64,000 bases of DNA from Herpetosiphon gulosus (GCF_039545135.1 NZ_BAABRU010000001.1:186001-250000), one strand, 5' to 3'; positions 8,730 through 18,735 are shown, counted from the first letter of the stretch. Notes: generated by a model not told the origin, from the letters alone. Program-made: numbers and translations.

Positions 8730-10682
8730 ATGACAGATTTAACCAACACAACCTTAGGCAAATATACGCTGGGCCAACCCTTGGGGGCTGGTGGTATGGG
8801 CGCTGTGTATCGCTCGATCCATCCACAACTTGGGCGTTCTGTGGCAATTAAAATTATTTTGGGCAATGCTACTGAGGATGCTCGCCAGCGCTTTTTGCGC
8901 GAGGCCCAGGTGGCGGTGCAGCTATCGCACTCCAATATTGTGCGAGTATTCGATGTTGATGAAGATAAAGGCATGCCCTTTATTGTTATGGAAATGATCG
9001 AAGGCCCAAGCCTAAGCGATGAGTTGCGCCAAGGTCGCATGCCCTTGGAAAAAGTGCTGAAAATTACTGCCGAATTAGCCGATGCCTTGGAATATGCCCA
9101 TAGTCAAGGAATCTTGCACCGCGATATTAAACCTGCCAATGTTTTGATTCGCCCCAATGGCAGCGCTGTATTGGTCGATTTGGGTTTGGCACGTTTGGCC
9201 GATAGCGAATCGAAAGAACATCAATTAACCCAAAGCGGCATGATTATTGGCACGCTTTCGTATATGGCTCCTGAGCAAATTCAGGCTCAACCACTTGATG
9301 CCCGCACTGATATTTATGCCTTAGGTGTGCTGTTGTTTCAAATGGTGACTGGGCGTTTGCCGTTTGAGGGCGATACCGCTCAAATTATGTTTGGCCATGT
9401 TTATACTCAACCGCCAGCGCCAAGCACCACCGGAGCCTTGTTGCCGCCAGCGCTTGATGGCTTAATTATGGCCATGATGGCTAAAGCGCCACAAAATCGC
9501 CCACAAAGCATGGGCGAAATTGCTCGTGTGCTGCGTTCGATTATGAATAACGCGGCAACGCCAGTTGGCTATGAACATTATTCAGGGCCAACCGTTGTAC
9601 GTCCACAGCAGCCCATGCCTGCTAATTATGCTGCTTTTCCAAGCCAACAAAGTTATGGCGCAGCCCATCCGAGCCAACCGCAATATGGCGGGCATCCCAG
9701 TCAGTCCAATTATGCTGGGCATCCAAGCCAGCCGCAATATGGCGCGATGCCAAACACTGGCAATTTAGGGCCAACCCAACCGCAATATGGCTCAATCCCC
9801 CAAACGAATCCAGTGCTAATTGGTCAGCCACCACGACGCGGCATTTCGCCGTGGTTTTGGTTGGCCTTGCTTTCGATTGTGATCATTGGTGGCTTGGGAG
9901 TTTATACGATCAATTCGGCTTTTGATGAAAAGCTACCGCCCAAAGATCCTGATATTTTTGTGCAAATTCCTGATCTGGCAACCCAGCGCCCACGCCCAAC
10001 AATTGGCACCGCTGCAACCGCCGTTGCTAATAAAAAGACTCCAACGCCTGAGGTTGTAGCAGTTGAACCATCTGAGAAAACGCCGCAGGCTGCTGATCCT
10101 AACCCGGAAAACGAGTTTACGCTTTCGAATATTGGCTCACGTAAGGCTGGCACAACCCTGTTGATGTATGGCATGGTGACTAATAATACTAATAAGCCCA
10201 AAAGTGCGATTAAAATTGAAGCTACCTTTTTGGTTGATGGTAAAGAAGTGGAGTTTGAGACAGGTTATGGGGTGTTGGCGGTGGTCAATCCAGGTGAGCG
10301 TGCCCCATGGATTTTGGTGCTCAGCGAAGCGCCTGAATATCAAACAATCGAATATGAAGTGTTTGGGATGGATAACACTTTGGGCAGTGCCTTTGAATAT
10401 CCTGATCTCAAAATTGATGAGTTAGAGATTAGCCCTGATGGGATTTTCTACGAGGTAACAGGCAAGATCACTAATACTGGCAAGAAACGTACCCGCACAA
10501 TTATTATCTATTTGGTGACCTACAACGAAAAAGATGAAATTATTGGGGTCGATACGATTACACCTGGCAATAGCACCTTATCGCCAGATGCCACTGCCCG
10601 TTTTGAAGGCAGCATCTTATTCAATCCTAACCAATATAAAATTACCCGTTATGAGACTTATGTCCGAGGAACGACTGAATGA
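8730..10682 (+). CDS. Membrane-anchored Ser/Thr protein kinase (PknB-like)
   Basis: Hanks-type kinase of 650 residues from the ATG at 8730, preceded by GAGG; an upstream ATG at 8712 lacks a good site. The glycine loop is GAGGMG (19-24), the catalytic Lys is K41, HRD is at 130-132, and DLG (150-152) replaces the more common DFG. After the kinase (about 10-270) comes a Pro/Gln/Tyr-rich linker with near-repeats of GHPSQPQYG. One TM segment follows (about 371-395), then an external region with two related beta-rich modules of about 90 residues resembling FxLYD-type domains. The stop overlaps the next start (ATGA), so the pair is probably co-expressed. Confidence 0.92.
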   Translation: MTDLTNTTLGKYTLGQPLGAGGMGAVYRSIHPQLGRSVAIKIILGNATEDARQRFLREAQVAVQLSHSNIVRVFDVDEDKGMPFIVMEMIEGPSLSDELRQGRMPLEKVLKITAELADALEYAHSQGILHRDIKPANVLIRPNGSAVLVDLGLARLADSESKEHQLTQSGMIIGTLSYMAPEQIQAQPLDARTDIYALGVLLFQMVTGRLPFEGDTAQIMFGHVYTQPPAPSTTGALLPPALDGLIMAMMAKAPQNRPQSMGEIARVLRSIMNNAATPVGYEHYSGPTVVRPQQPMPANYAAFPSQQSYGAAHPSQPQYGGHPSQSNYAGHPSQPQYGAMPNTGNLGPTQPQYGSIPQTNPVLIGQPPRRGISPWFWLALLSIVIIGGLGVYTINSAFDEKLPPKDPDIFVQIPDLATQRPRPTIGTAATAVANKKTPTPEVVAVEPSEKTPQAADPNPENEFTLSNIGSRKAGTTLLMYGMVTNNTNKPKSAIKIEATFLVDGKEVEFETGYGVLAVVNPGERAPWILVLSEAPEYQTIEYEVFGMDNTLGSAFEYPDLKIDELEISPDGIFYEVTGKITNTGKKRTRTIIIYLVTYNEKDEIIGVDTITPGNSTLSPDATARFEGSILFNPNQYKITRYETYVRGTTE

Positions 10683-11149
10683 AACGATTATGGCTTGGGT
10701 TGCTGTTGTTGCTTTTAGCAAGCTGTGGCGGAGCAACTCCAACTAGCGTGCCAGCTACCGCCACAATTGCTCCAACCGCAACTAGTGCAGCCAATCCTGA
10801 GGTGCTGCTGACGTTCGCCCAAACTGGTGGAATTGCCGGAATTAATGAAACCCTGACGATTTGGAGTGATGGCAAATTGGAGTTAGCCAGCGTGAGCGCC
10901 GCAAGCACATTGCGTGTTGGTGATGCTACGCCCGAACAATTGACCGCGCTCCAAGCGATTTTGAATGATCCGGCCTTTGCGCGTCTTGCCTCAAGCTATG
11001 GTGATTTGGGCAGTTGCTGCGATATGTTTAGCTATACCCTGACTACTGGCAACAAATCGATCGCCACGATTGATGGTGCCGAGTATCCCGAAATTTTGGT
11101 GAAATTATTTACCGAATTGCAAAACCTTAAACAAGCAATTCCTCAATAA
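10679..11149 (+). CDS. Small lipoprotein of unknown function
   Basis: A 156-residue protein with a type II signal peptide: MKRLW, a leucine run, then lipobox LLASC with the lipidated Cys at 16. A Thr/Ala/Pro-rich tether (about 20-40) leads to a globular domain of about 110 residues that I do not recognise. Translation is coupled to the kinase by a 4-base overlap. That suggests a role at the cell surface in the same signalling unit, for example sensing or binding a ligand, but this is inference. Confidence 0.75.
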   Translation: MKRLWLGLLLLLLASCGGATPTSVPATATIAPTATSAANPEVLLTFAQTGGIAGINETLTIWSDGKLELASVSAASTLRVGDATPEQLTALQAILNDPAFARLASSYGDLGSCCDMFSYTLTTGNKSIATIDGAEYPEILVKLFTELQNLKQAIPQ

Positions 11150-11166
11150 GCTCGATTTAGGTTGGC

Positions 11167-11204
11167 AAAAACCCCTTGCTTCACCCTTGAAGCAGGGGGT
11201 TTTT
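11167..11204. terminator. Bidirectional terminator
   Basis: A run of A, then CCCCTTGCTTC, a short loop, GAAGCAGGGGG and a run of T. It can terminate both the kinase/lipoprotein unit and the converging cyclase gene, whose stop codon lies inside the 3' T-run. Confidence 0.88.
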
Positions 11205-14200
11205 AAACATATTCACGCAGCATAGCTGGGGTATTCATCTGCTCAAATAAAATATCGGCGCGTTCTTGATGGGCTAGAGCAATCGTGTAATCGCCATTCA
11301 GGCGTTTAATCGTTGCGCCAATGGTTAAGCCCAATGCCAATAAATAATTATTGTTGACCGATAATTGCAGCAGTTGATCGATCGCTTCGCTAGCTTGGTG
11401 GCGTTGGCCGTTATAGGCTTGTAAATAGATCTGTAGGGCTTGGCTGCGAAACAGTGATTGCGGTTCATTGAGTTGTTGAGCCAGCCGTAAAGCACGGGCT
11501 GCCATCCGATTGGCACAATTCCGTCGTCCTTCAACAAAGCCGATGCGCCCAAGCATTTCGGCCAAAATCACCCGCTTGGGGTCGTAGTGGCCTAGCTCAC
11601 GAAAGAGTTGCTCGGCTTGGAGATAGTAGCGCCGAGCACGTTGATAATCTTGGACATAAAATGAAATTGTGCCTTGTTGAATTAAGGCTGTGGCCATATG
11701 TAATTTTGCGCCAATTTGGCGAGCCAAACGCAAGGCCATCTGCGAGAACCGTAGCGCATCGTTGAGCAAGCCAAGCATCAACATACAATGCGAACGATTG
11801 TTGATTGCCAAAATCTGGCCATTCAAATCGCCGATTGCTTGGGTGGTTTCTAGACTTTGCTCGTAGTAATTGGCGGCAGCATGCCAATCGGCTAGCTCCA
11901 TCGCAATCACCCCAAGATTGTTGAGTGCCCGACTCATCGCTGGTAAATCGCCCAAATAGCGACTGACCGCCAGACTTTGGTTGACCAAGGCTTGGGCGGC
12001 TTTGAGGCTACCACGTTGCCAATACACTCCCGCCAAACGATTGGCGGCCAGCGCTTGTAAACCATGGTGTTGATTGAGTTCGCTGATGGTCAAGGCGTTG
12101 TTGAGCAACCGCTCAGCTTGGGTCAAATTGCCGCGATGGAAGGCGATCCAGCCGGCATCACAATCGATTCGCGCATGATCAAACAAGGCTCCATCGGCCA
12201 AAACCAAGCGGGCTTGATCCAAATGCAGCATGGCTTCATCATAATTGCCCTGTTTCTCATAGGTGGCCGCTAGTTGGCGCAAAATCGTGGCATGGGTTGC
12301 TTGGGTTTCTGGGTTTGGCTGAATTAGGCTAATCGCTTGTTGATAGGCCATGCGAGCTTCATCGTAGCGCCCAACAAAGCTGAGTACATCGCCACGTCCA
12401 TGAAACAAACTGACGGTTTGTTCAGTTGCTGGGTGATCCATCTCACTGAGCAAGGGCATAGCTTGATCATATAAGCGCAGCGCATCATCATTAGCAAAAC
12501 GACTGGCCGCCCGTTGCGCCGCTAACAACAAATAATCCAAGGCTTTGTGGGTAAGCTGCGAGCGACTGAAGTGGTAGGCCAAGGCATCGATATATAATTC
12601 AGGCCGTTGCTCATCGTGGGTTTCGAGTGCCAGCGCGACCTCGCCGTGCAAGCTATAGCGTTGTTGTTGCAATAGGCTGGCATAAATTGTTTCTTGCAAC
12701 AGCAAATGGCTAAAGGCCCAATCATCGTGATGGTTGGCAATTGGCTGGACAAAACCCCGTTGCTGCAATTGTTGGAGTTGCTGATTGATCGGCTGCTCAG
12801 GCCGTAGCTGGCAGAGTAGTTGCTGGCTAAAACGGCGGCCAATTACTGCCGCAAGCGCCAAACTATGCGCCAAATCATTAGGCAGACGATCGTAGCGCGA
12901 ACGCATTAGAGCCTGCAACGAAAGTGGCATCGACGGCATTTGTAGGCTATCGCTGCTTTGAGCCTGAATATCGAGGCCAGCATGCAGCGCATGGCGGGCT
13001 AATTCTTCCAAATAAAATGGCACACCATCGGCTTGGCGCACCAAATGATCGATCATCACGGCTGAGGCTTGCGGCAGAATTTGTTTAATCAAGGCTTCGG
13101 CTGATTCAGGGCTAAGTGAATTAAGCTCAAGCACCAAACCACGTTGGCGAGCTTGGGCCAAAATCCGATTGAAGGTTTGGCGAATCTGCGGCGTTTCATC
13201 ATCACGCGCCACCAAATAGAGCAGCAATGATGAAGCATCAAAGGTTTCGGCAATAAATTCGAGTAATTCCAACGATAGATCATCAGCCCATTGCACATCG
13301 TCAATCACGATTGCCATCGATTGTTGACGGGTACAGGCTACTAATAATTCGCGAATTGCCAAAAAGACATGACGCTTCAACTGGGCTGCATCAAGATGCT
13401 GAACCCGCTCAACCAAACTTTGATCAATAAAATCGAGCGAGAGCAAATATTCAACGTAGGGCAGCAAATCGAGCGGCATATTGCCCAAACTATGAATCAT
13501 CAACTGGATTTTATGATGAATTGTGGCAGCAGAATCGGCATGATCGATTTGAAATAATTGGCGAATCAAGCCCAAAAAGGCGCTGTAGGGCACAATTCGA
13601 GTGGCGCTGCTACAATCGTTGGTCAATACTTTGACATCACGGCTATGCAAATGCTGAATAATTTCGGCAGTCAGGCGAGTTTTGCCCACGCCAGCCCGAC
13701 CAGTTAGGCCAATTACGCCGCCCATGCCATTGTGCAATAACTCCGTTGCACCGATCAGATTCTGCAATTCGGCTTCGCGTCCAATCAAGGGCAAGCCAAA
13801 ACTACCATCAACTACCGCTTGGGCCAATTGTTTGCCCGCTAAAATAGCTGCGGCGATTGGTTGCTCAAAGCCTTTGAGCGCAACCGTGTGTTGTTCATTG
13901 AACATAAAATTTGTTTGCAGTGATTGAGCTAAATCGCCATCGACCATAATTGTGCCAGGATCGGTCACTTGTTGCAGCCGTGCTGCTAAGTTGACTGGGC
14001 CGCCGATCACGGTTAAATCGCTGTAGCGATCGGAGCCAAGCAAACCAGCAATGACTTCACCGCTGGCCAAGCCGACTCGAATCTGAAATTGCACTCCAGC
14101 ATGGGCGATTGTTTCGTTGTAAGCGGCTAATTCTTCGAACATGGCCAAAGCCGCATAAGCAGCTTGGGATGCGTGCGCTTCGAGCGCGACTGGCATCCCA

Positions 14201-14574
14201 AAAACTGCCATCAAACCATCGCCAGTAAATTTATCGATTGTGCCTTCGAAGCGTCGTACCGTTTCGCCCAAGCGCCGCAAACATGGGTCGAGCAAACTAT
14301 ACATATGCTCAGCACCCAGCCGATTGGTAAGATTGGTGTAGTTGCAAACATCGGCAAACAGAATTGTAACTACGCGCCGAGTTGTGGCCGCAGGAATATA
14401 CTCAATCAAGCCAGTGGCGCATGTGCCGCAAAAGCGAAAGCCAGGTGGATTGGCCGCGCCACAGCTAAAACAGTGTAGCGGCAAGGGGCTAGCGCAATTG
14501 CCACAAAACCGCGCACTTGGCGGGTTTTCGGCAAAATTGCAGGTTGAGCAGCACGTAGTCGTTTGAACTGTCAT
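11203..14574 (-). CDS. Adenylate/guanylate cyclase - AAA ATPase - TPR fusion protein
   Basis: A 1,123-residue regulator. Residues 8-52 hold two CxxC-type zinc ribbons. Residues 66-245 form a class III nucleotide cyclase with both metal aspartates (D75 in LFADVCNYT, D119 in FTGDGLMAVFG) and the N195/R199 pair in VNLAARL, so it looks catalytically competent. An STAND-type ATPase follows, with P-loop GRAGVGKT at 292-299 and a Walker B in VIDDVQWADD. The last 500 or so residues are TPR-like repeats. This architecture is common in Chloroflexota and some Actinobacteria; the signal sensed is unknown. It stands alone on the minus strand, with a repeat-rich spacer upstream. Confidence 0.9.
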   Translation of the reverse strand: MTVQTTTCCSTCNFAENPPSARFCGNCASPLPLHCFSCGAANPPGFRFCGTCATGLIEYIPAATTRRVVTILFADVCNYTNLTNRLGAEHMYSLLDPCLRRLGETVRRFEGTIDKFTGDGLMAVFGMPVALEAHASQAAYAALAMFEELAAYNETIAHAGVQFQIRVGLASGEVIAGLLGSDRYSDLTVIGGPVNLAARLQQVTDPGTIMVDGDLAQSLQTNFMFNEQHTVALKGFEQPIAAAILAGKQLAQAVVDGSFGLPLIGREAELQNLIGATELLHNGMGGVIGLTGRAGVGKTRLTAEIIQHLHSRDVKVLTNDCSSATRIVPYSAFLGLIRQLFQIDHADSAATIHHKIQLMIHSLGNMPLDLLPYVEYLLSLDFIDQSLVERVQHLDAAQLKRHVFLAIRELLVACTRQQSMAIVIDDVQWADDLSLELLEFIAETFDASSLLLYLVARDDETPQIRQTFNRILAQARQRGLVLELNSLSPESAEALIKQILPQASAVMIDHLVRQADGVPFYLEELARHALHAGLDIQAQSSDSLQMPSMPLSLQALMRSRYDRLPNDLAHSLALAAVIGRRFSQQLLCQLRPEQPINQQLQQLQQRGFVQPIANHHDDWAFSHLLLQETIYASLLQQQRYSLHGEVALALETHDEQRPELYIDALAYHFSRSQLTHKALDYLLLAAQRAASRFANDDALRLYDQAMPLLSEMDHPATEQTVSLFHGRGDVLSFVGRYDEARMAYQQAISLIQPNPETQATHATILRQLAATYEKQGNYDEAMLHLDQARLVLADGALFDHARIDCDAGWIAFHRGNLTQAERLLNNALTISELNQHHGLQALAANRLAGVYWQRGSLKAAQALVNQSLAVSRYLGDLPAMSRALNNLGVIAMELADWHAAANYYEQSLETTQAIGDLNGQILAINNRSHCMLMLGLLNDALRFSQMALRLARQIGAKLHMATALIQQGTISFYVQDYQRARRYYLQAEQLFRELGHYDPKRVILAEMLGRIGFVEGRRNCANRMAARALRLAQQLNEPQSLFRSQALQIYLQAYNGQRHQASEAIDQLLQLSVNNNYLLALGLTIGATIKRLNGDYTIALAHQERADILFEQMNTPAMLREYV

Positions 14575-14695
14575 AAACCGATTGTTGCTCCATACGAAAC
14601 GCTACTAAGCCTATAGCAAAAAATCGGCCACAAGCTCAAAACGAGGGTTCAGGGGCTAGGGATCAGGGATCAGAGATATGGTAGTAGGGAACCGC

Positions 14696-14851
14696 GAAGA
14701 ACGCGAAGGGGGAATGATGTGGGTTGGGAATGCCAATTGTTAAGTTTATCAAGTAATGAATGCTTGCCATAAAATGATATTTAGGGGGTGCAGGGGGATG
14801 AAAACCCCCGGCGTTTCCCTCCGGCGGAGGGACGGAAGGGAGGCGAAACGA
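14696..14851. repeat. Direct repeat, copy 1, carrying the double-hairpin core
   Basis: This 156-bp unit is nearly identical to 14910-15066. Its 3' half holds two consecutive hairpins: GGGGG (14793-14797) with CCCCC (14805-14809), and TCCCTCC (14816-14822) with GGAGGGA (14826-14832). The conserved tail CGGAAGGGAGG follows. Confidence 0.9.
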
Positions 14852-14909
14852 TGATCAGGAATCAAGGGTCAGGGACTAGGGGGCAGGGAAATGAAATCGT
14901 GAAGAACAC

Positions 14910-15066
14910 GAAGAACGCGAAGGGGGAATGATGTGGGTTGGGAATGCCAATTGTTAAGTTCATCAAGTAATGAATGCTTGCCATAAAATGATATTTTAGG
15001 GGTGATGGGGGGATGAAAACCCCCGGCGTTTCCCTCCGGCGGAGGGACGGAAGGGAGGCGAAACGA
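14910..15066. repeat. Direct repeat, copy 2, carrying the double-hairpin core
   Basis: Second copy of the preceding unit, 157 bp, with only scattered changes, mostly in the GT-rich stretch before the first hairpin. The two copies are separated by 58 bases of AGGG/GAAGAACACG-type sequence. The closeness of the copies suggests a recent local duplication. Confidence 0.9.
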
Positions 15067-15259
15067 AGATCAGGGGCTTAGGGGTCAGGGATCAGCCAAG
15101 GCGGAACCACGAAGGACGCGAAGAGTGCGAAGGGTGAGGATTACTAAAATAACGAACAATCCACAGAAACGTGCAAATGTTAAGCAGTATGCTATAGTTA
15201 CTGGCGATCAACGGCGATCGTGCGACAACAACTTTACCAATGGACAAGGAACTAAGGCT

Positions 15260-17113
15260 ATGGCGAATCCATTTCTTGAACAACTAGGGCAACGAGCCTT
15301 GCTGTGTGATGGCGCGATGGGCACTCAACTGTATGGTCGCGGCATCGATTTTGACGAGTGCTTCGATGCCTTGAATCTGACCCAGCCAGATGTCGTGCGT
15401 GAAATTCATCAAAGTTATATTGAGGCTGGGGCCGATATTATTGAAACCAATACCTACGGCGCAAATCGCTTCAAATTGGAGCCTTTTGGCTTGGCCGATA
15501 AAGTCCGCCAAATTAATCATCGCGGTATGAAGTTGGCGCGTGAAGCCCGCGAGATTGCTGGTACCAACACCTTGATTGCTGGTGCAGTTGGCCCCTTGGG
15601 TGTTTTATTGCAACCCTATGGCCCGTTGACTGAGCAAGCAGCCCACGAAGCCTTTGCCGAACAAATTGGCACCTTGCTTGAACAGGGCGCTGATCTGTTG
15701 ATGTTCGAGACATTTAGCGATTTACGCGAAATGTTGATTGCGGTTAAGGCCGCTAAGCAAGTTGGTGATTTGCCAATTGTGGCGCAGATGACCTTTGCTG
15801 AAGATGGCCGCACCGTGCTTGGCAACACGCCTGAGGAAGTGGTGCGCAAACTGGTTGAGTTGGGCGTGGCCGTGGTTGGGGTAAACTGTTCGGTCGGTTC
15901 GCAACGGGTCTTTCGGGTCGTCCAAAGCATGCGGGCGGTCAATGCCACGATTCCGATTTCGGCGCAACCAAATGCTGGTTGGCCTACCGAGCGCCATAAC
16001 CGCGTATTTTATCCATCGTCACCTGAATATATGGCCGATTATGCCCGCCGCATGGTCGAAGAATTGAATGTGCAGATTGTTGGTGGCTGTTGTGGCACTA
16101 CCCCGCAGCATATTAGCAGCATGCACAGCGCCTTGCAGGATCTGAATCCAGCTAGCATGCTGAATATTACGATTGTTGATGAAGAAGCGCCAAGCGTCCA
16201 ATTGCCGAGCAAGAGCGCCGAAACGACCCAACTTGGCCGGATGTTGGCTGATGGTGCCTTTGTTACCAGCGTTGAAATCGATCCGCCCAAAGGCCATAAC
16301 CCACGGCGTTGTCTCGAAGGTGCTCGCCAAATGCAGGCAGCCGGAGTCAATTTCATCAATGTTGCCGATAGCCCGATGGCTCGGGTGCGCATGAGTGCCT
16401 TGCCCATGTGTAACTTGATTCAACAACAAGTGGGTATGGAAACGATTTTACACTTTACCACCCGCGATCGCTCATTGATGGGTTTGCAAAGCGATTTGCT
16501 CGGGGCGCATGCCTTGGGGGTGCGCAATATCTTGGCCTTGAAAGGCGATCCACCCTCGTTTGGAGCCTATCCTGGTACCTCAGGCGTATTCGATGTTGAT
16601 ACCATTGGCTTGGTTAAGGTGATTGCGGGCATGAACAGCGGGGTTGATACTGCTGGCAACGATATTGGCACGCCAACTAACTTCTTAATTGGCGTGGCAC
16701 TGAATATCAATGCTGAAGACCCTGATTGGGAAATTGATCGTTTGCATCAAAAAGTGGCAGCTGGCGCACATTATGCCATGACCCAAATTTCGTATGATGC
16801 AACCGAACTTGATCGCTTCCTCGATAAACTTGGTTCGCTGCCAATTCCGATTATCTTGGGCTTGATGCCAGTTCAGAGCTATCGCCATGCCTCATTTTTA
16901 CATAACGAAGTGCCAGGCATTACTCTGCCCAAAGATGTGTTGGCGCGGATGAAAGAAGCGGGAGCCAATGGTCGGGCAATTGGGGTGCAAGTTTCACAAG
17001 AAATTCTAGCCGCCGCCTACGATCGTATCCAAGGGGTTTATATCATGCCTTCGTTTGGGCGCTACGAAATGGCCGCCGAAGTGCTGGAAGTGTTGAAGGC
17101 AACCAACGTTTAA
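15260..17113 (+). CDS. Bifunctional homocysteine S-methyltransferase / methylenetetrahydrofolate reductase
   Basis: A 617-residue fusion of YitJ type. The N-terminal half (about 1-300) is a homocysteine S-methyltransferase, with the DGAMGTQL start motif and the zinc cysteines in GVNCSVG and GGCCGTTPQH. The C-terminal half (about 330-617) is a MetF-like flavin barrel. Together they supply and use one-carbon units for methionine. I chose ATG 15260 (AAGGAAC upstream) because it matches the family N-terminus; the open frame extends further 5' with non-homologous residues. It is monocistronic or the first gene before the zinc-ribbon gene. Confidence 0.9.
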   Translation: MANPFLEQLGQRALLCDGAMGTQLYGRGIDFDECFDALNLTQPDVVREIHQSYIEAGADIIETNTYGANRFKLEPFGLADKVRQINHRGMKLAREAREIAGTNTLIAGAVGPLGVLLQPYGPLTEQAAHEAFAEQIGTLLEQGADLLMFETFSDLREMLIAVKAAKQVGDLPIVAQMTFAEDGRTVLGNTPEEVVRKLVELGVAVVGVNCSVGSQRVFRVVQSMRAVNATIPISAQPNAGWPTERHNRVFYPSSPEYMADYARRMVEELNVQIVGGCCGTTPQHISSMHSALQDLNPASMLNITIVDEEAPSVQLPSKSAETTQLGRMLADGAFVTSVEIDPPKGHNPRRCLEGARQMQAAGVNFINVADSPMARVRMSALPMCNLIQQQVGMETILHFTTRDRSLMGLQSDLLGAHALGVRNILALKGDPPSFGAYPGTSGVFDVDTIGLVKVIAGMNSGVDTAGNDIGTPTNFLIGVALNINAEDPDWEIDRLHQKVAAGAHYAMTQISYDATELDRFLDKLGSLPIPIILGLMPVQSYRHASFLHNEVPGITLPKDVLARMKEAGANGRAIGVQVSQEILAAAYDRIQGVYIMPSFGRYEMAAEVLEVLKATNV

Positions 17114-17158
17114 CCTTGAACGTTTTGCATGGCGAATTCTGATTTTGAGGAAATCGCC

Positions 17159-17674
17159 ATGCAATGCCCACATTGTCAGCAAAAAGTCGCACCGGATGTC
17201 AATCAATGCCCCAAATGTAATCGCAAGCTCAAGCCACTGATTATGAGCCAACAAATACCGTTATCTAACCAGCACCGCCAAGCCTTGCGCAGCGAGATTA
17301 TCACCCTCAGCATTGCTCTTGGGTTTCTGATTTGTATCGCCACGATCTTATTTTTTGCGCTGAAGGCTGTATCTGGTTTAATCTGGCCAATATTTGGCCT
17401 GATGATCGTGGTTGGGGGCTTCTATTGGCTCAATCGAATACGCGATTGGCTGCGTGGGATTGCACAAGTCCAGATTGATCAGTTGCGCGAACTGCGCTAT
17501 GTGCATACCAAGCGAAAAACCCGTTTGTATGCTGATTTTAAGCTGATTGGCAGCCAACAATTAAAAATGGAGCATGGTGATTTCGCTATCGAAGGCAATT
17601 ATTATGTCGTAACCTACAGTTTGGGCAACAACCATGTGTGGGAATTAGCAAAGCTTAGCCGTGAAGTTGCCTAG
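17159..17674 (+). CDS. Zinc-ribbon two-TM protein, family member 1
   Basis: 171 residues from ATG 17159, which follows TTTGAGG; an ATG 30 bases upstream is less likely because the paralogs also begin at MxCPxC. The N-terminal zinc ribbon is MQCPHC...CPKC. Two TM segments follow (about 50-100), then a conserved cytoplasmic domain starting RGIAQVQIDQL. Three paralogs lie at 27347-29077. The function is unknown; no named family comes to mind. Its stop overlaps that of the converging lacI-type gene by 4 bases. Confidence 0.75.
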   Translation: MQCPHCQQKVAPDVNQCPKCNRKLKPLIMSQQIPLSNQHRQALRSEIITLSIALGFLICIATILFFALKAVSGLIWPIFGLMIVVGGFYWLNRIRDWLRGIAQVQIDQLRELRYVHTKRKTRLYADFKLIGSQQLKMEHGDFAIEGNYYVVTYSLGNNHVWELAKLSREVA

Positions 17675-18702
17675 CTCAAGCTACTGTCGCGCACGATTAA
17701 TTGGGTTGGCAGCATTGTCACAACGGGCGGCATCTGGCCTTCATTCGGATTGATCAATTGCAACAAGGTTTGAACGGCCAAGCGGCCTAATTCACGCAAT
17801 GGTTGGCGAATTGTGGTGAGCGCTGGTGAAAAATAGGCGGCCTCAGCTAAATCATCAAAGCCGACAACTGCCAACGCTTCGGGTACCCGAATGCCATGGC
17901 TACTGGCATAATGCAACGCACCCAAGGCCATTTGATCGTTACAAGCGAATACGGCATCCATTTGGGGATAGCGTTTGAACAATTCGGCACAGGCTTGTTC
18001 ACCACTGGCCGACGACCAATTGCCGATGCCAATTTGCTGCTGGGTTGGTGTAATCCCTGCCGCTACCAGCCCATCGTACCAGCCGCTACGGCGTTGACGG
18101 GTTTCGAGCCATTCGATTGGCCCGCAGATGAGGCCAATTTCGCGCCGCCCAATGCTGAGCAAATGTTCGACTGCTTGGCGTGCACCGCCATAATTATCGA
18201 TACCAATTGTGGTAAAGCGCTCATTAGGTTGGCTTTTGACAAAGACAATCGGTGGGCAAGTTGCTGGAAGTTGAGCCTGCACAAGCTCGACATTTTCGTT
18301 GAGTTCAGCCGCCGCAAAGATAATTCCATCGACATGGCGGGCCATGAGAGCTTCAATAATTGGTACAATATTGGTCAGATCAAAGCGCGGTAATTCCTTG
18401 AGCAACAAGGCATAGTTCGAGGCTTCGCTTTCCTCGGCAATTCCATTCAACGTGAGCGACACGCCCATATATTGCAAGCCTGCGGTAATCACGCCCAAGG
18501 TAAAGCTCTGCTGTTGCACGAGGCTACGGGCTAAGGCGCTTGGCTGATAGCCCATATCAGCAATGGCTTTTTCAACTGCCTCGCGAGTTTGCGGCGAAAC
18601 ATCAGGCCGATTGTTGAGCACCCGCGAAACGGTTTGGGTCGAAACATTACACAGTTTGGCAATATCTTTGATCGTGACTTTTTGTGGACGATGAATGGTC
18701 AT
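17671..18702 (-). CDS. LacI-family transcriptional regulator, probable arabinose repressor
   Basis: A 343-residue LacI/GalR regulator. The N-terminal helix-turn-helix reads IKDIAKLCNVSTQTVSRVLN and is followed by the hinge helix (YQPSALARSL) and a periplasmic-binding-like sugar domain. It is the last gene on the minus strand after araA, araD, araB and a sugar transporter. It is therefore likely to sense arabinose and to act at the stacked palindromes near 27151-27188; that link is inference. A LacI-type arabinose regulator would differ from E. coli AraC and resemble AraR-type control. Confidence 0.88.
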   Translation of the reverse strand: MTIHRPQKVTIKDIAKLCNVSTQTVSRVLNNRPDVSPQTREAVEKAIADMGYQPSALARSLVQQQSFTLGVITAGLQYMGVSLTLNGIAEESEASNYALLLKELPRFDLTNIVPIIEALMARHVDGIIFAAAELNENVELVQAQLPATCPPIVFVKSQPNERFTTIGIDNYGGARQAVEHLLSIGRREIGLICGPIEWLETRQRRSGWYDGLVAAGITPTQQQIGIGNWSSASGEQACAELFKRYPQMDAVFACNDQMALGALHYASSHGIRVPEALAVVGFDDLAEAAYFSPALTTIRQPLRELGRLAVQTLLQLINPNEGQMPPVVTMLPTQLIVRDSSLS

Positions 18703-18735
18703 GGCGAACTCCCAATAGCATGGTGCATTTCAGAT

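Larger units (their letters stand above)
14575..15259. other. Gene-free spacer filled with repeats
   Basis: No convincing gene lies here. The spacer holds low-complexity stretches such as GGGGCTAGGGATCAGGGATCAG and AAGAACGCGAAG-type units, plus a direct duplication of about 156 bp listed separately. A promoter for the methyltransferase gene should lie near its end, but I could not identify one with confidence. Confidence 0.6.

Noticed and set aside
14640-15120. Possible CRISPR array because of repeated units
   Set aside because: Only two long direct copies, no regular short repeat-spacer pattern and no cas genes.
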